Positions 54,960 to 63,320 of a stretch of 64,000 bases of DNA are shown in pieces. Under the pieces are notes generated by a model. That model was not told the DNA's origin and made no database searches. It saw only the letters and a list, made by a program, of their open reading frames with translations. The position numbers and the translations under genes are program-made. The first letter of the stretch is position 1; each line of letters opens with the position of its first letter. The DNA comes from Thermobifida alba (lineage in GTDB: Bacteria > Actinomycetota > Actinomycetes > Streptosporangiales > Streptosporangiaceae): assembly GCF_023208015.1 (NCBI RefSeq), contig NZ_CP051627.1, positions 2,108,001-2,172,000 of the forward strand, written 5' to 3'.

Positions 54960-55474
54960 GTGGCGTCGTCCCGGAGTTCGCCCGCCCGGGCGGCCAGTTC
55001 CTCGGCGAGCCGACGGGCCTGGTCCTCGGCCAGCCCTTCGATGGTGGAGGAGCCCGCGTGCGAGGCGGTCTGGATCTTCAGGGTGGCCAGGCCGAAGAGG
55101 CGCTCCAGCCATCCCTGGGTGTGGTCCACGGTCTGGATACGCGCGACCGGCACCAGCTGCCAGGTCCGGTTGAGCCAGCCCTCAAGGGTGTAGACGACGT
55201 CGCCGGTGACCTCCCAGCGGTGCACCCGGTAGCGCCACTGCGGCGCGACCACGGTCTCGACCAGGCTGTAGGTCCCGAAGAGCAGCGGTGCCAGCCAGAC
55301 GTTGTCGACGACCCAGCCGGGCAGCCAGGACCAGCGGAAGGAGTCCACCGTCCAGGCTCCCAGGGACAGTGCTGCGGTGCTCAGCACCGCGACGATCGCG
55401 TTCGTCACCGTCCACAGCCACACGGCTCTGGGAGAGACGCGGTTGCCGGGAGGGCGCAGTTGGACTGTGGTCAC
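54956..55474 (-). CDS. PH-domain membrane protein, YdbS type
   Basis: 172 residues from the GTG at 55474. Two transmembrane helices (about 22-45 and 58-75) are followed by one bPH2 domain with YRVHRWEVTGDVVYTLEGWLNRTWQLVPVARIQTVDHTQGWLERLFGLATL. The minus-strand TAGACT seven bases upstream of the GTG would act as a -10 element, implying a leaderless mRNA. Translation is coupled to the YdbT-like gene through a GTGA overlap. Confidence 0.85.
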   Translation of the reverse strand: MTTVQLRPPGNRVSPRAVWLWTVTNAIVAVLSTAALSLGAWTVDSFRWSWLPGWVVDNVWLAPLLFGTYSLVETVVAPQWRYRVHRWEVTGDVVYTLEGWLNRTWQLVPVARIQTVDHTQGWLERLFGLATLKIQTASHAGSSTIEGLAEDQARRLAEELAARAGELRDDAT

Positions 55475-55710
55475 CCGCCCGAGTCTACGCGCAGCGCCCG
55501 AAAACAGTGTGTTCTGCGTCTCGCGCACCGCGGCACGGCAGCGGCGACATCCTCATTCTTTCCAGCTCATTGCTGGCAGGAGGGACGAAGGGGCCACGAC
55601 AGCAGTATGGTTCGTGTGGAACCGCTGACGCGTCCCACCGGCCTCGCGCGGGTTCCGCCGCGTGCGCAACTCCGCGGCTCCCGTACGTTACCGTTCCTCA
55701 CAGGAGTCCC

Positions 55711-56265
55711 ATGTCCGCCCTCGCACGACATCGCCGTGGCGCCGCCGGCGCCGCCGCGACCGCGTTGCTCGTCCTGACCACGGGATGCGGTGTGCTGATC
55801 GGCCCCAACAACGGCGAAGTGAGCGACGACATCACCGTCACCAGTCCGATGCTGCGCGAAGGCGAGAAACTCCCGGACCGCTACACCTGCGGCGGCGAGG
55901 GGATGTCCCCGCCGCTGCGCTGGTCCGGCCTGCCCGCCGCGACCGAGTCGCTGGCGCTGGTCGTGGACGACGTCCGCGAGTCGGGCGCCGCCACCGTGCA
56001 CTGGGTGGTCTACGGCCTCGACCCGGACAACCCCGAACTGCCCGAGGGGACCGTCCCGATCCCCGCCCAGCAGGGGATGAACAGCTTCGAGACGGCCGGG
56101 TACGAGCCGCTGTGCCCCGGGAAGGACGACGAGCACGAGTTCCGGTTCACCGTCTACGCCCTGTCCGAACCGTTGGGCCTGGGCGAGGCCGCCCCCCTGG
56201 ACGTGGCGCTCGGCGCCATCGCCACCCGCACCCTGGCCCGGGGACGACTGACCAGTGTGCCGTGA
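55711..56265 (+). CDS. PEBP-family (YbhB/YbcL-like) lipoprotein
   Basis: 184 residues, ATG 55711 with GGAG five bases upstream. The signal peptide ends in LTTGC, so it is a lipoprotein. The mature domain is a phosphatidylethanolamine-binding protein fold: DRYTCGGEGMSPPLRWSGLPAATESLALVVDD and HWVVYGL with the ligand-pocket residues, then PLCPGKDDEHEFRFTVYALS. Ligand unknown. It precedes a palindromic hairpin. Confidence 0.88.
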   Translation: MSALARHRRGAAGAAATALLVLTTGCGVLIGPNNGEVSDDITVTSPMLREGEKLPDRYTCGGEGMSPPLRWSGLPAATESLALVVDDVRESGAATVHWVVYGLDPDNPELPEGTVPIPAQQGMNSFETAGYEPLCPGKDDEHEFRFTVYALSEPLGLGEAAPLDVALGAIATRTLARGRLTSVP

Positions 56266-56602
56266 CGCCCCCGTCCAAAGGCCCGCGGTCCGGCCGCCGT
56301 CACCGGAGGGGGATCGATTCCCCTCTGCACGGATGGCACATCTATGCATAAAGTGGGGCCGTGCACCCCGCTGATTTCTTGATGACCGAATCCGTTCCAC
56401 GTCCACCGGTGCGCTGGCGTGTCCGGGGGCCACGGCGTCCGGACACCACCCCCGGGGTGTCGCACGCCCGGTATCGCCTGCCGTCCCCCTGGCGCGGAGT
56501 CCGCCAAGGCAGGAACGGTCCGACGCCGGCAGCTCCCATCACCACCGCCGGTGCCGTCTCTGTCCTCTACCAGGCCACGGGGCCCAAGGTGGTGTATTCA
56601 CC
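56266..56602. other. Gap upstream of the repeat protein
   Basis: 337 bp that hold the hairpin at 56306-56325, a TATGCATA palindrome near 56343 and no gene that I trust. An open frame at 56361-56606 has atypical composition and no start signal. Confidence 0.4.
56306..56325 (+). terminator. Palindromic terminator of the PEBP gene
   Basis: GAGGGGGATCGATTCCCCTC pairs over nine positions with one G-T wobble, 40 bp past the stop codon. Confidence 0.6.
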
Positions 56603-58444
56603 ATGATCATCGCGCTCATCGCCGTCATCGTCGTCATCGTCCTCCTCCTCATCGTCCTGGGGCTGCGCGCCCTGGGGGCGAGTACCGCGTCCGACGACTA
56701 CGACGACTACGAGGAGACCGCGGAGGAGGAGCTGGAGGAGCGTCCGCGGCGTTCCGCGCACCGCACCTCCCGCAGCCGCGCAGACGACGTGGACGACGAC
56801 CTCGACGAGGAACCGGAGGAGGCGCCGCGCTCCCGCAGGCGTTCCCGGGGCTCGTCCGAACCGCGGGCCTCCCGCAAGTCGCGCTCCCGCAAGAACCGCG
56901 ACGACGACTGGGACGACGACTACTTCTCCAGCCTGTACGAGGACAGCGACGACGCGGACGCGGACGACGCCCCCTTCGAGTCGCCGCGCCGTGACACCCG
57001 CCACGAGTCGACGGAGGCGATGGAGGCGGTCCTCGACGAGGACGACGACCTCGACGAGGAGCAGCCGCCCGCGCGTGGCCGCCGCGCCCGCGACGCGGAC
57101 GCCGCTCCCGCCGCGCCGGCTCCGGGTGACGACTCCCTCGCGGTCCTGGCCAGTCTCGGCCAGGGGGCGGCCCCCGCCGCTCTCGCGCCTGCCGAGGAGC
57201 CGGGCGACACCGGGCGGCCCGCCGCCTCCGGCGCGCGCGTGGACGACGACCCGCTGAGCGCCCCCCGGCCGCCCGCCCACGACACCGGCGCACACCACCG
57301 CTCCTCCTACGACCTGACCGGTCCCGCCGCCTCCGGCGCGCGCGTGGACGACGACCCGCTGAGCGCCCCCCGGCCGCCCGCCCACGACACCGGCGCACAC
57401 CACCGCTCCTCCTACGACCTGACCGGTCCCGCCGCCTCCGGCGCGCGCGTGGACGACGACCCGCTGAGCGCCCCCCGGCCGCCCGCCCACGACACCGGCG
57501 CACACCACCGCGACGGCTCCTACGCCTCCGACCCGCTGTCGTCGCCCTCCTACACGACCGGCTCGCACAGTCGGAGCGGGTTCGGTGCCGCCCCGTCCTC
57601 CTTCGACAGCGGCTCGCACGACCGGAGCTTCTACGACACGGCGCCGTCCGCGGGTCCGGCGCCGCGGTCCGCGTCGCCGGACCCGCTCACCGACCCGTCG
57701 TTCACTCCCCCCGCCGCGGACTCCGACACCGGGTCCCCGATCTGGTCGAGCCTGGACACGGGGTCCTACCAGCGGTCCTCTCCTCCGCCCGGCTCCGCTC
57801 CCGGCGGGGGGCAGTCGTCGTTCCGCGACCCGGGGGGCACCCCGCCCGCGTTCGGAACCCCGCCCGCCCCCGCCGACGGCACGCCGGGCGGCTACGGCCC
57901 CTCCCCCTACACCACCGGCCCCCTCGGCTCCTACGACACCGGCGCACACCACCACGCCGACTACCCGCCCCCCGCACCGCAGGGCGGCGGATACGCGTCC
58001 CCGCCCTTCGGGCCGGCGGGCGGCGAGCCGGCCCCCGAGCCGCCGCGGCCCGCCCACGACACCTGGGAGCAGCCCTCCTGGAACAGCGGCCCCGGCGGGG
58101 GGCAGTCGTCGTTCCGCGACCCGGGGGGCACCCCGCCCGCGTTCGGAACCCCGCCCGCCCCCGCCGACGGCACGCCGGGCGGCTACGGCCCCTCCCCCTA
58201 CACCACCGGCCCCCTCGGCTCCTACGACACCGGCGCACACCACCACGCCGACTACCCGCCCCCCGCACCGCAGGGCGGCGCGCAGCCGTACGCGGCCTAC
58301 CCCGACATGCTGGGGGACTACCCGCCGCAGCCCCCGGCCCCGCCCGGCGGCTACGGGGATCCGGGGTACGACCGGCCCGGCGAGTGGTCGCCGGGAGCGG
58401 GCGGCCGTCCCGACGACAACCCCGACGGCTACCGCTACCGGTAG
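56603..58444 (+). CDS. Single-pass membrane protein with near-identical internal repeats
   Basis: 613 residues. Residues 1-25 (MIIALIAVIVVIVLLLIVLG) are a transmembrane helix with no signal-peptidase site; the rest is presumably cytoplasmic. Residues 28-160 are clustered Asp/Glu and Arg/Ser (SR-like) runs. Three copies of a 35-residue unit (PAASGARVDDDPLSAPRPP..., residues 206-303) follow. Residues 400-462 and 497-559 are the same 63-residue block. A motif [DY]-[DT]-[TS]-G-[AS]-[HY] recurs at least nine times (DTGAHHR, TTGSHSR, DSGSHDR, DTGSYQR, DTGAHHH). No enzyme domain is recognised. A strong hairpin follows. Confidence 0.75.
   Translation: MIIALIAVIVVIVLLLIVLGLRALGASTASDDYDDYEETAEEELEERPRRSAHRTSRSRADDVDDDLDEEPEEAPRSRRRSRGSSEPRASRKSRSRKNRDDDWDDDYFSSLYEDSDDADADDAPFESPRRDTRHESTEAMEAVLDEDDDLDEEQPPARGRRARDADAAPAAPAPGDDSLAVLASLGQGAAPAALAPAEEPGDTGRPAASGARVDDDPLSAPRPPAHDTGAHHRSSYDLTGPAASGARVDDDPLSAPRPPAHDTGAHHRSSYDLTGPAASGARVDDDPLSAPRPPAHDTGAHHRDGSYASDPLSSPSYTTGSHSRSGFGAAPSSFDSGSHDRSFYDTAPSAGPAPRSASPDPLTDPSFTPPAADSDTGSPIWSSLDTGSYQRSSPPPGSAPGGGQSSFRDPGGTPPAFGTPPAPADGTPGGYGPSPYTTGPLGSYDTGAHHHADYPPPAPQGGGYASPPFGPAGGEPAPEPPRPAHDTWEQPSWNSGPGGGQSSFRDPGGTPPAFGTPPAPADGTPGGYGPSPYTTGPLGSYDTGAHHHADYPPPAPQGGAQPYAAYPDMLGDYPPQPPAPPGGYGDPGYDRPGEWSPGAGGRPDDNPDGYRYR
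57218..57511 (+). repeat. 105-bp tandem repeat, 2.8 copies
   Basis: Units 57218-57322, 57323-57427 and 57428-57511 (truncated) appear identical at the DNA level and keep frame (35 codons each). Confidence 0.85.
57800..57989 (+). repeat. 190-bp direct repeat, copy 1
   Basis: The sequence recurs exactly at 58091-58280, offset 291 bp, inside the same open frame (97 codons). Identity at the DNA level suggests recent duplication or gene conversion. Confidence 0.85.
58091..58280 (+). repeat. 190-bp direct repeat, copy 2
   Basis: Exact second copy of 57800-57989; the flanking bases differ on both sides. Confidence 0.85.
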
Positions 58445-58457
58445 TCCGGCCCGGGCT

Positions 58458-58490
58458 GGGGGTGGCGGCGCGGTACGCGCCGCCACCCCC
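58458..58490 (+). terminator. Terminator of the repeat-protein gene
   Basis: Fifteen-bp perfect arms (58458-58472 and 58476-58490, GGGGGTGGCGGCGCG and complement) with a three-base loop. Confidence 0.85.
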
Positions 58491-58831
58491 TGCTGTCTGC
58501 AGGCCGGGTGCGGGCAGGACCGGATTCGCGCCCTCCACCGCGCGGATCCCCGGGGGGACGGGGCTCTGGAGGGACGGGAGACGCGGAGCCGGTCCGAGGC
58601 CCGGGGCACGACCTTCCACGGTCCTGGGGCGGGCCGGTCCGTCCCCGCCCGACGGGACGCGACGGCGCCGGCTCGGCCCCCTCGGGGGACACGACCGGGC
58701 GACGCCGGAGCCGGTCGGGACACGCATCGCCCCGGGGCGCGTTTCCCGGAGGAGCGGACCGGGCGTCCGGCGCTCGCGGCGTCACCCGTTCCGCGCCCGG
58801 GGAGCGTCCGCGGACGGCCCGGGAGCGGCCC
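58491..58831. other. GC-rich intergenic stretch
   Basis: 341 bp between the terminator and a small minus-strand gene. Long open frames exist on both strands, but they look like composition artefacts and none has a ribosome-binding site. Confidence 0.4.
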
Positions 58832-58978
58832 CTACTCCGTCCCCGGGTCCTGCTGGGGCTCCCCGGGTTCCCGTTCGTCGTTCTCCACCGGGGAGGCCTG
58901 GTAGAAGGCGAGTCCGATGATGACGACGATCGCGACGACGGGAAGGCCGAACATCAGCAGATACACCGTGGGGCTCAT
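58832..58978 (-). CDS. Small single-pass membrane protein (48 aa)
   Basis: MSPTVYLLMFGLPVVAIVVI... : one transmembrane helix (about 5-28) and a short acidic tail VENDEREPGEPQQDPGTE. ATG 58978; an in-frame ATG nine bases upstream (58987) is possible. A typical actinobacterial small membrane protein of unknown role. Coding is supported by the clean helix-plus-tail layout rather than by a strong ribosome-binding site. Confidence 0.55.
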   Translation of the reverse strand: MSPTVYLLMFGLPVVAIVVIIGLAFYQASPVENDEREPGEPQQDPGTE

Positions 58979-59368
58979 GTTCACCATCTCGGATCGGGGA
59001 GGGCGGCTGCGACCTCCCCAATGTAACGGCGGGCGCCGACGTTGCGCAGGCTGCACCGCTCCTTCGGAGGCGGTGCGGGCTCCGCGGGGCCGTCGCGGGC
59101 GGCACGACCAGCGGATCCGCCGCTCAGCCCACCGCGGGGCGACGTCTTTTCCGGTAACCGCAATCGGTTTTTCCGACAGTGGCCGAAAACGGGGCCGCGG
59201 AAGGCGAGGACGGCGCGGGGAAGCGGTCCGGTCCGGGACACGGCGGTTGCCGAAGGAGGGGTCGGGAGGTCCCCGGCCGCGTCCGGGGGTCCGACCACCG
59301 GCCTCTCCGGCCGTCGGCGTCCCGGCAGCGCGCCGGGAGACCCCCTGCGGCCGTACCGGGAGAGGGAG
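58979..59368. other. Gap downstream of rnpB
   Basis: 390 bp with no gene recognised. A short hairpin AACCG-CAAT-CGGTT followed by TTTT (59156-59172) looks like a plus-strand rho-independent terminator. Confidence 0.4.
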
Positions 59369-59756
59369 GGGGAGTCGGCCGGTAAGCCGGATTCTGTCAG
59401 CCCGTGCGGGCCGGACGGCCATCCATCTGGGACCGCTGTTGCCAACGGCCTCGGTGCGGTCTACCCACGGACCTCGGACGGGCAGCCCTCGAACGTCCGT
59501 GCAGGGGACCGGAGTCCCCCTCTTGACCTTGCTCCGGGTGGGGTTTACCGAGCCGACCGGATCACTCCGGCCGCTGGTGGTCTCTTACACCACCGTTTCA
59601 CCCTTACCGCCCCCCGGGGGGGGCGGCGGTCTGTTTTCTGTGGCACTGTCCCGCGGGTCGCCCCGGGTCGGTGTTACCGACCACCCTGCCCTGTGGAGTC
59701 CGGACTTTCCTCGACACCGCGCAAGCGGTGCCGCGACCGTCTGGCCGACTCCCCTT
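59369..59756 (-). ncRNA. rnpB: RNase P RNA (bacterial type A)
   Basis: On the minus strand the RNA contains the universally conserved GAGGAAAGUCCGGACUCC followed by ACAGGGCAGGGUGGU (complement of about 59680-59712) and, near its 3' end, CAGAAUCCGGCUUACCGG (complement of about 59379-59396). The 5' GGGGAGUCGGCC (59754-59743) pairs perfectly with GGCCGACUCCCC at the 3' end (59380-59369), forming helix P1 and fixing both ends to within a few bases. The RNA is the catalytic part of RNase P, which matures tRNA 5' ends. It lies just downstream of the RNase H/phosphatase gene. Confidence 0.95.
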
Positions 59757-59807
59757 CTCCCGATTCTACGGCCTTCCCGCCTCTCCTGCCGTCACCCGGC
59801 GGCGGCC

Positions 59808-60944
59808 TCAGGGCCGCAGGTGTCCGGTGTCGTTGAGAGCACGCACCACCATCGGGCCGTCGCTGAAGCAGTGGATCTCGGACAGGCACGCCACGTCCAG
59901 GTGCATCCGGTGCAGCGCCTGCAACGGCGCGAGCATGGCCTGCTGCACCAGCACCTTGATCGGGGTGACGTGGCTGACCACCAGCACGGTGCGGCCGCGG
60001 TACCGGGCCAGCAGCCGGTCCCGGGCCCCGGCGACGCGGCGGGCCACGGCGGCGAAGCTCTCCCCGCCGGGCGGGGCGACCTCGGGGTCGGCCAGCCAGC
60101 GGTTCAGTTCCCGGGGGGAGTGCTGCCGCGCCTCGGCGAAGGTCATGCCCTCCCAGGCGCCGAAGTCGGTCTCCCGGAAGTCCTCCTCCACCACCACCTC
60201 CAGCCCCAGCTCCTTGGCCGCGTAGCGGGCGGTGTCGAGGGTGCGGCGCAGCGGGGAGGAGACGATCACGTCGACGGGGCGCTCGGCGAGCCGCCGCGCC
60301 GCGGCCCTGGCCTGCTCGTGGCCGACCTCGGTGAGCGGGATGTCGCCGCTGCCCGCGAAGCGCCGCTCCACCGACAGCGGCGTCTGGCCGTGGCGCAGCA
60401 GCAGCAACCGCGTGGGCGCGGTGTCCACCGGCCCCCAGCCCAGCGCGGAGTCGTCCGGCCCCTCCCTCCGTACGGGGGGTTCGACCGGTTCGGCCGCCTG
60501 CACCGGCTCGTGCGTCCCGGTGCGGCGGTCGCGTGCCGCGCCGTCCATCGCCTCGTTGGCGAGCCGGTCGGCGTGCGCGTTCTGCGCCCGCGGCACCCAC
60601 CGGTAGGACACCCGCCCCAGCGACGCGGCGAGCTCCCGTGCCCGGCGGGCCAGCGGCTGCATGGCCGGGTGCTTGATCTTCCAGCGGCCGGACATCTGCT
60701 CGACCACGAGCTTGGAGTCCATGCGGACCTCCACGGAGGCGGCCGGGTCGATGCCGGCCGCCGCCTCCAGTCCCGCGATGAGGCCCCGGTACTCGGCGAC
60801 GTTGTTGGTGGCCTCCCCGATCGGTTCGGCGACCTCCGCCAGGAGTTCACCGGTCCCGGCGTCGCGGACCAGCGCGCCGTAGCCCGCCGGACCGGGGTTG
60901 CCCCGCGATCCGCCGTCCGCCTCGACGACGAGCCTGCGGCTCAT
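59808..60944 (-). CDS. Bifunctional RNase H / acid phosphatase
   Basis: 378 residues. Residues 1-135 are an RNase HI domain with the acidic residues in VEADGGSRGNPGPAG (Asp10), NNVAEYRGL and VRMDSKLVVEQM. A linker of about 50 residues follows, then a histidine-phosphatase (CobC/phosphoglycerate-mutase-like) domain with LLRHGQTPLSVERRFAGSGDIPLT and a C-terminal VVSHVTPIK. This is the M. tuberculosis Rv2228c architecture. The RNase H part degrades RNA in RNA-DNA hybrids; the phosphatase part has alpha-ribazole-phosphatase-like activity in relatives. Last gene of the nif3/zinc-ribbon operon. Confidence 0.95.
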   Translation of the reverse strand: MSRRLVVEADGGSRGNPGPAGYGALVRDAGTGELLAEVAEPIGEATNNVAEYRGLIAGLEAAAGIDPAASVEVRMDSKLVVEQMSGRWKIKHPAMQPLARRARELAASLGRVSYRWVPRAQNAHADRLANEAMDGAARDRRTGTHEPVQAAEPVEPPVRREGPDDSALGWGPVDTAPTRLLLLRHGQTPLSVERRFAGSGDIPLTEVGHEQARAAARRLAERPVDVIVSSPLRRTLDTARYAAKELGLEVVVEEDFRETDFGAWEGMTFAEARQHSPRELNRWLADPEVAPPGGESFAAVARRVAGARDRLLARYRGRTVLVVSHVTPIKVLVQQAMLAPLQALHRMHLDVACLSEIHCFSDGPMVVRALNDTGHLRP

Positions 60945-60969
60945 CCCTGCCTCCCTCGTTCCGCCGCGG

Positions 60970-61713
60970 TCACAGTCCGGAGTCCGCGACGCGCACCAGG
61001 ATGCGGCGGCAGTTCTCGCAGCGCGTCACCTCGTCCGGCGGGGCGGTGCGCATCTCCCGCAGTTCGGCCGTGCTCAACTCCAGCTTGCAGCCCTCGCAGC
61101 GGCCGTAGCGCAGCGCCGCCGCCCCGATGCCCGCGTTCTGCTCCCGCAGTCTCCGGTAGAGGTCGAGCAGGTCGTCGGGGATCTCCTCGGCGATCCGGGC
61201 GCGCCGCCGGGTGGCGGAGTCGAGTTCGTCCCTGAGTTGCAGCACCGCCTCGGAACGGCGGTTGTCGGCGGTCTCCCGCTCGGCTTCGGCCTCGGCCACC
61301 TCCCGCGCGAGTGCGGCGCGGCGCTCCTCGGCGTTCTCCTGGCGTTCCATCACCTCCAGGACGATGTCCTCCAGTTCGCTCTGGCGGCGCGCCAGCGAGG
61401 CGATCTCCGACTGCAGGCTCTCCAGCTCCCTGGGCGAGGAGACGTGGCCGGCCTCCAGCCGCTGGGTGTCGCGTTCGGCGCGCATGCGCACCTGCTCGAC
61501 GTCGCGTTCGGCCTTGCGCTGCTCCCGGTCGAGGTCGCGCAGTTCCGTCTCGACGACCGCCAACCGGTCGCGCAACTGCGTCAGCCGGGCGTCCAGCTGC
61601 TGGAGCTGTGCGTGCTCCGGCAGTGCGCGCATCCGGTGGTTGAGCCGGTCCAGTTCGGTGTCGACCTCCTGCAGGTCGAGCAGGCGGACCTGGTGGGCGG
61701 GTTCTGCTCTCAA
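60970..61713 (-). CDS. Coiled-coil zinc-ribbon protein (CT398/Rv2229c-like)
   Basis: 247 residues from the TTG at 61713 with AGAGGA upstream. Residues 10-175 form a long antiparallel coiled coil rich in Glu/Arg/Leu. The C-terminus carries the zinc ribbon YGRCEGCKLELS...VTRCENCRRIL. The family is found in many bacteria next to nif3 and RNase H genes; structure suggests a protein-binding scaffold. Function unknown. Confidence 0.88.
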   Translation of the reverse strand: MRAEPAHQVRLLDLQEVDTELDRLNHRMRALPEHAQLQQLDARLTQLRDRLAVVETELRDLDREQRKAERDVEQVRMRAERDTQRLEAGHVSSPRELESLQSEIASLARRQSELEDIVLEVMERQENAEERRAALAREVAEAEAERETADNRRSEAVLQLRDELDSATRRRARIAEEIPDDLLDLYRRLREQNAGIGAAALRYGRCEGCKLELSTAELREMRTAPPDEVTRCENCRRILVRVADSGL

Positions 61714-61762
61714 TGGTCCTCTGTTCTGTTCTCGAAGACGACGGTGTCGGCGCCGGCCCCGG

Positions 61763-62614
61763 TCAGGCGGGGACGGCGGCACCGAACGACTGCTGCCAGG
61801 CGTCGGTGACGATCGTGGACACGCGGATCTCCACGTTAGCCCGCGCCTGGCCCAGCGCGTCGCGGAGCCGCTCCGCCCCGTCGGCGAGCCAGGGCCACTC
61901 GGTGGCCCAGTGGGCGGCGTCGACCAGCGCGATGTCGCCGTGTTCGGCGAACTCCGACGCCGGGTGGTGGCGCAGGTCGGCGGTGAGGAACAGGTCCACT
62001 CCCGCGGCGCGGGCCGCGCCCAGCAGGGAGTCGCCCGCTCCCCCGGAGACCGCCACCGTGCGCACCGTGCGGTCCAGGTCTCCGGCCACGCGCAGCCCGG
62101 TGGCGGTGGCGGGCAGGCCGCGCGCCGCCCGGGCGGCGAAGTCGCGCACCGTCACCGGTTCGGCGAGTTCACCGATCCGCCCGATGCCGCGGCGGCCCGC
62201 GGGGTCGGTGGGGTCGGGGTCCAGCGGCCGCAGGGGGCCGTCCAGCCCGACGGCGGCCGCCAACGCGTCGGAGACGCCCGGGGCGGCGGTGTCGGCATTG
62301 GTGTGTGCGGTGTACAGGGCGGTGCCGGAGCGGATGAGGCGGTGCACCAGACGTCCCTTGGGGCTGGTGGCGGCTACGCTGGTGACTCCGCGCAGCAGCA
62401 GCGGGTGGTGGGTGATCACCAGGTCGGCGCCCCACCGCTCGGCCTCGGCGACGACCTCGGCCACCGGGTCCACCGCGAACAGGATCCTGCGGACGGGCTG
62501 GTCGGGGTCCCCGCACACCAGGCCGACCGCGTCCCAGGACGCGGCCCAGGCCGGGTCGTAGACCGACTCGAAGGCGGAGGTCACCTCGTGCAGTGTCAAC
62601 GGTGAAGGACTCAC
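61763..62614 (-). CDS. Nif3-like dinuclear metal-centre protein
   Basis: 283 residues from the GTG at 62614. The family signatures are WDAVGLVCGDPDQPVRRILFAVDPV, VITHHPLLLRGV (metal-binding His-His), YTAHTNADTA and the late FLTADLRHHPASEFAEHGDIALVDAAHW. Nif3/DUF34 proteins bind two metal ions in a toroidal hexamer; the best guesses at function include GTP cyclohydrolase-like or metal chaperone roles. TACGCT seven bases before the GTG and no ribosome-binding site suggest a leaderless transcript for the three-gene operon. Confidence 0.92.
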   Translation of the reverse strand: MSPSPLTLHEVTSAFESVYDPAWAASWDAVGLVCGDPDQPVRRILFAVDPVAEVVAEAERWGADLVITHHPLLLRGVTSVAATSPKGRLVHRLIRSGTALYTAHTNADTAAPGVSDALAAAVGLDGPLRPLDPDPTDPAGRRGIGRIGELAEPVTVRDFAARAARGLPATATGLRVAGDLDRTVRTVAVSGGAGDSLLGAARAAGVDLFLTADLRHHPASEFAEHGDIALVDAAHWATEWPWLADGAERLRDALGQARANVEIRVSTIVTDAWQQSFGAAVPA

Positions 62615-62758
62615 GCAGGGCAGCGTAACGCCTCCGGGAGCCCGGTGCGGTGGAGGTCCGGGCGCACGTCGGCGCCGCCGTCCCGGCAGCGGCCGCACCG
62701 GTCCCGCACGCCCGGTAGCGTCGCTGTGTCGGCCCACCGAGCAGAGACGAGGTCTGCG

Positions 62759-63259
62759 GTGAAGTTCCTGGTTCGCGAACGCATCTTCGACATCGGCGAG
62801 GACTACTGGGTGGAGGACGAGGAGGGCAACCGCGTCTTCCACATCGACGGCAAGGCGCTGCGGCTCCGCAAGACCTTCGCACTGCAGGACGCGGACGGCA
62901 ACGAGCTCTACCGCATCCGCGAGAAGCTGCTGGCGGTCCGCGACACGATGACGATCTCCCGCGACGGCGAGCCCGTGGCGAAGGTGCGGGAACGCGTGTT
63001 CGACCCGATCAGGGAGAAGCTGGTCGTGGAACTCGCGTCGGGGGGCGAGTGGACGGTCACCGGGGACTTCCTCGGCAAGGAGTACACGATCAGCGACGGG
63101 CACGGGCCGATCGCGATCGTCTCCCGCACGTGGTTCCGGCTGCGCGACACCTACGCGGTGGACGTCAACACGCACCGCTCCGACGCCGGAGGGGACGTGG
63201 CCCTGGTGCTCAGCGTCGCGGTGTGCGTGGAGGCGCTCGCCGACGGCGGCCGGGAATGA
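62759..63259 (+). CDS. LURP-one-related (DUF567) protein
   Basis: 166 residues from the GTG at 62759 with GAGG seven bases upstream. It is a closed beta-barrel of about twelve strands with a central helix: KFLVRERIFDIGEDYWVEDEEGNRVFHIDGKALRLRKTFALQDADGNEL is the typical LOR/Tubby-like start. The family's role in bacteria is unknown; the Tubby-like fold suggests membrane-lipid or protein binding. Confidence 0.88.
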   Translation: MKFLVRERIFDIGEDYWVEDEEGNRVFHIDGKALRLRKTFALQDADGNELYRIREKLLAVRDTMTISRDGEPVAKVRERVFDPIREKLVVELASGGEWTVTGDFLGKEYTISDGHGPIAIVSRTWFRLRDTYAVDVNTHRSDAGGDVALVLSVAVCVEALADGGRE

Positions 63260-63320
63260 GGGCCGCGGCAGCCGGCCCCGACCGCCGTGGCCGGCTGGGC
63301 GGGCACTAGGCTGTCCGGGC

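Noticed and set aside
56361-56606. Possible 81-codon gene in front of the repeat protein
   Set aside because: No ribosome-binding site, Arg/Pro-rich content and overlap with the next gene's start.
57218-57511. CRISPR-like array
   Set aside because: The repeats are contiguous, in frame and without spacers; they encode a protein repeat.
58508-59026. 172-codon plus-strand frame after the repeat protein
   Set aside because: Lies across a terminator, gap and the convergent small gene; Arg/Gly/Pro-rich with no start signal.
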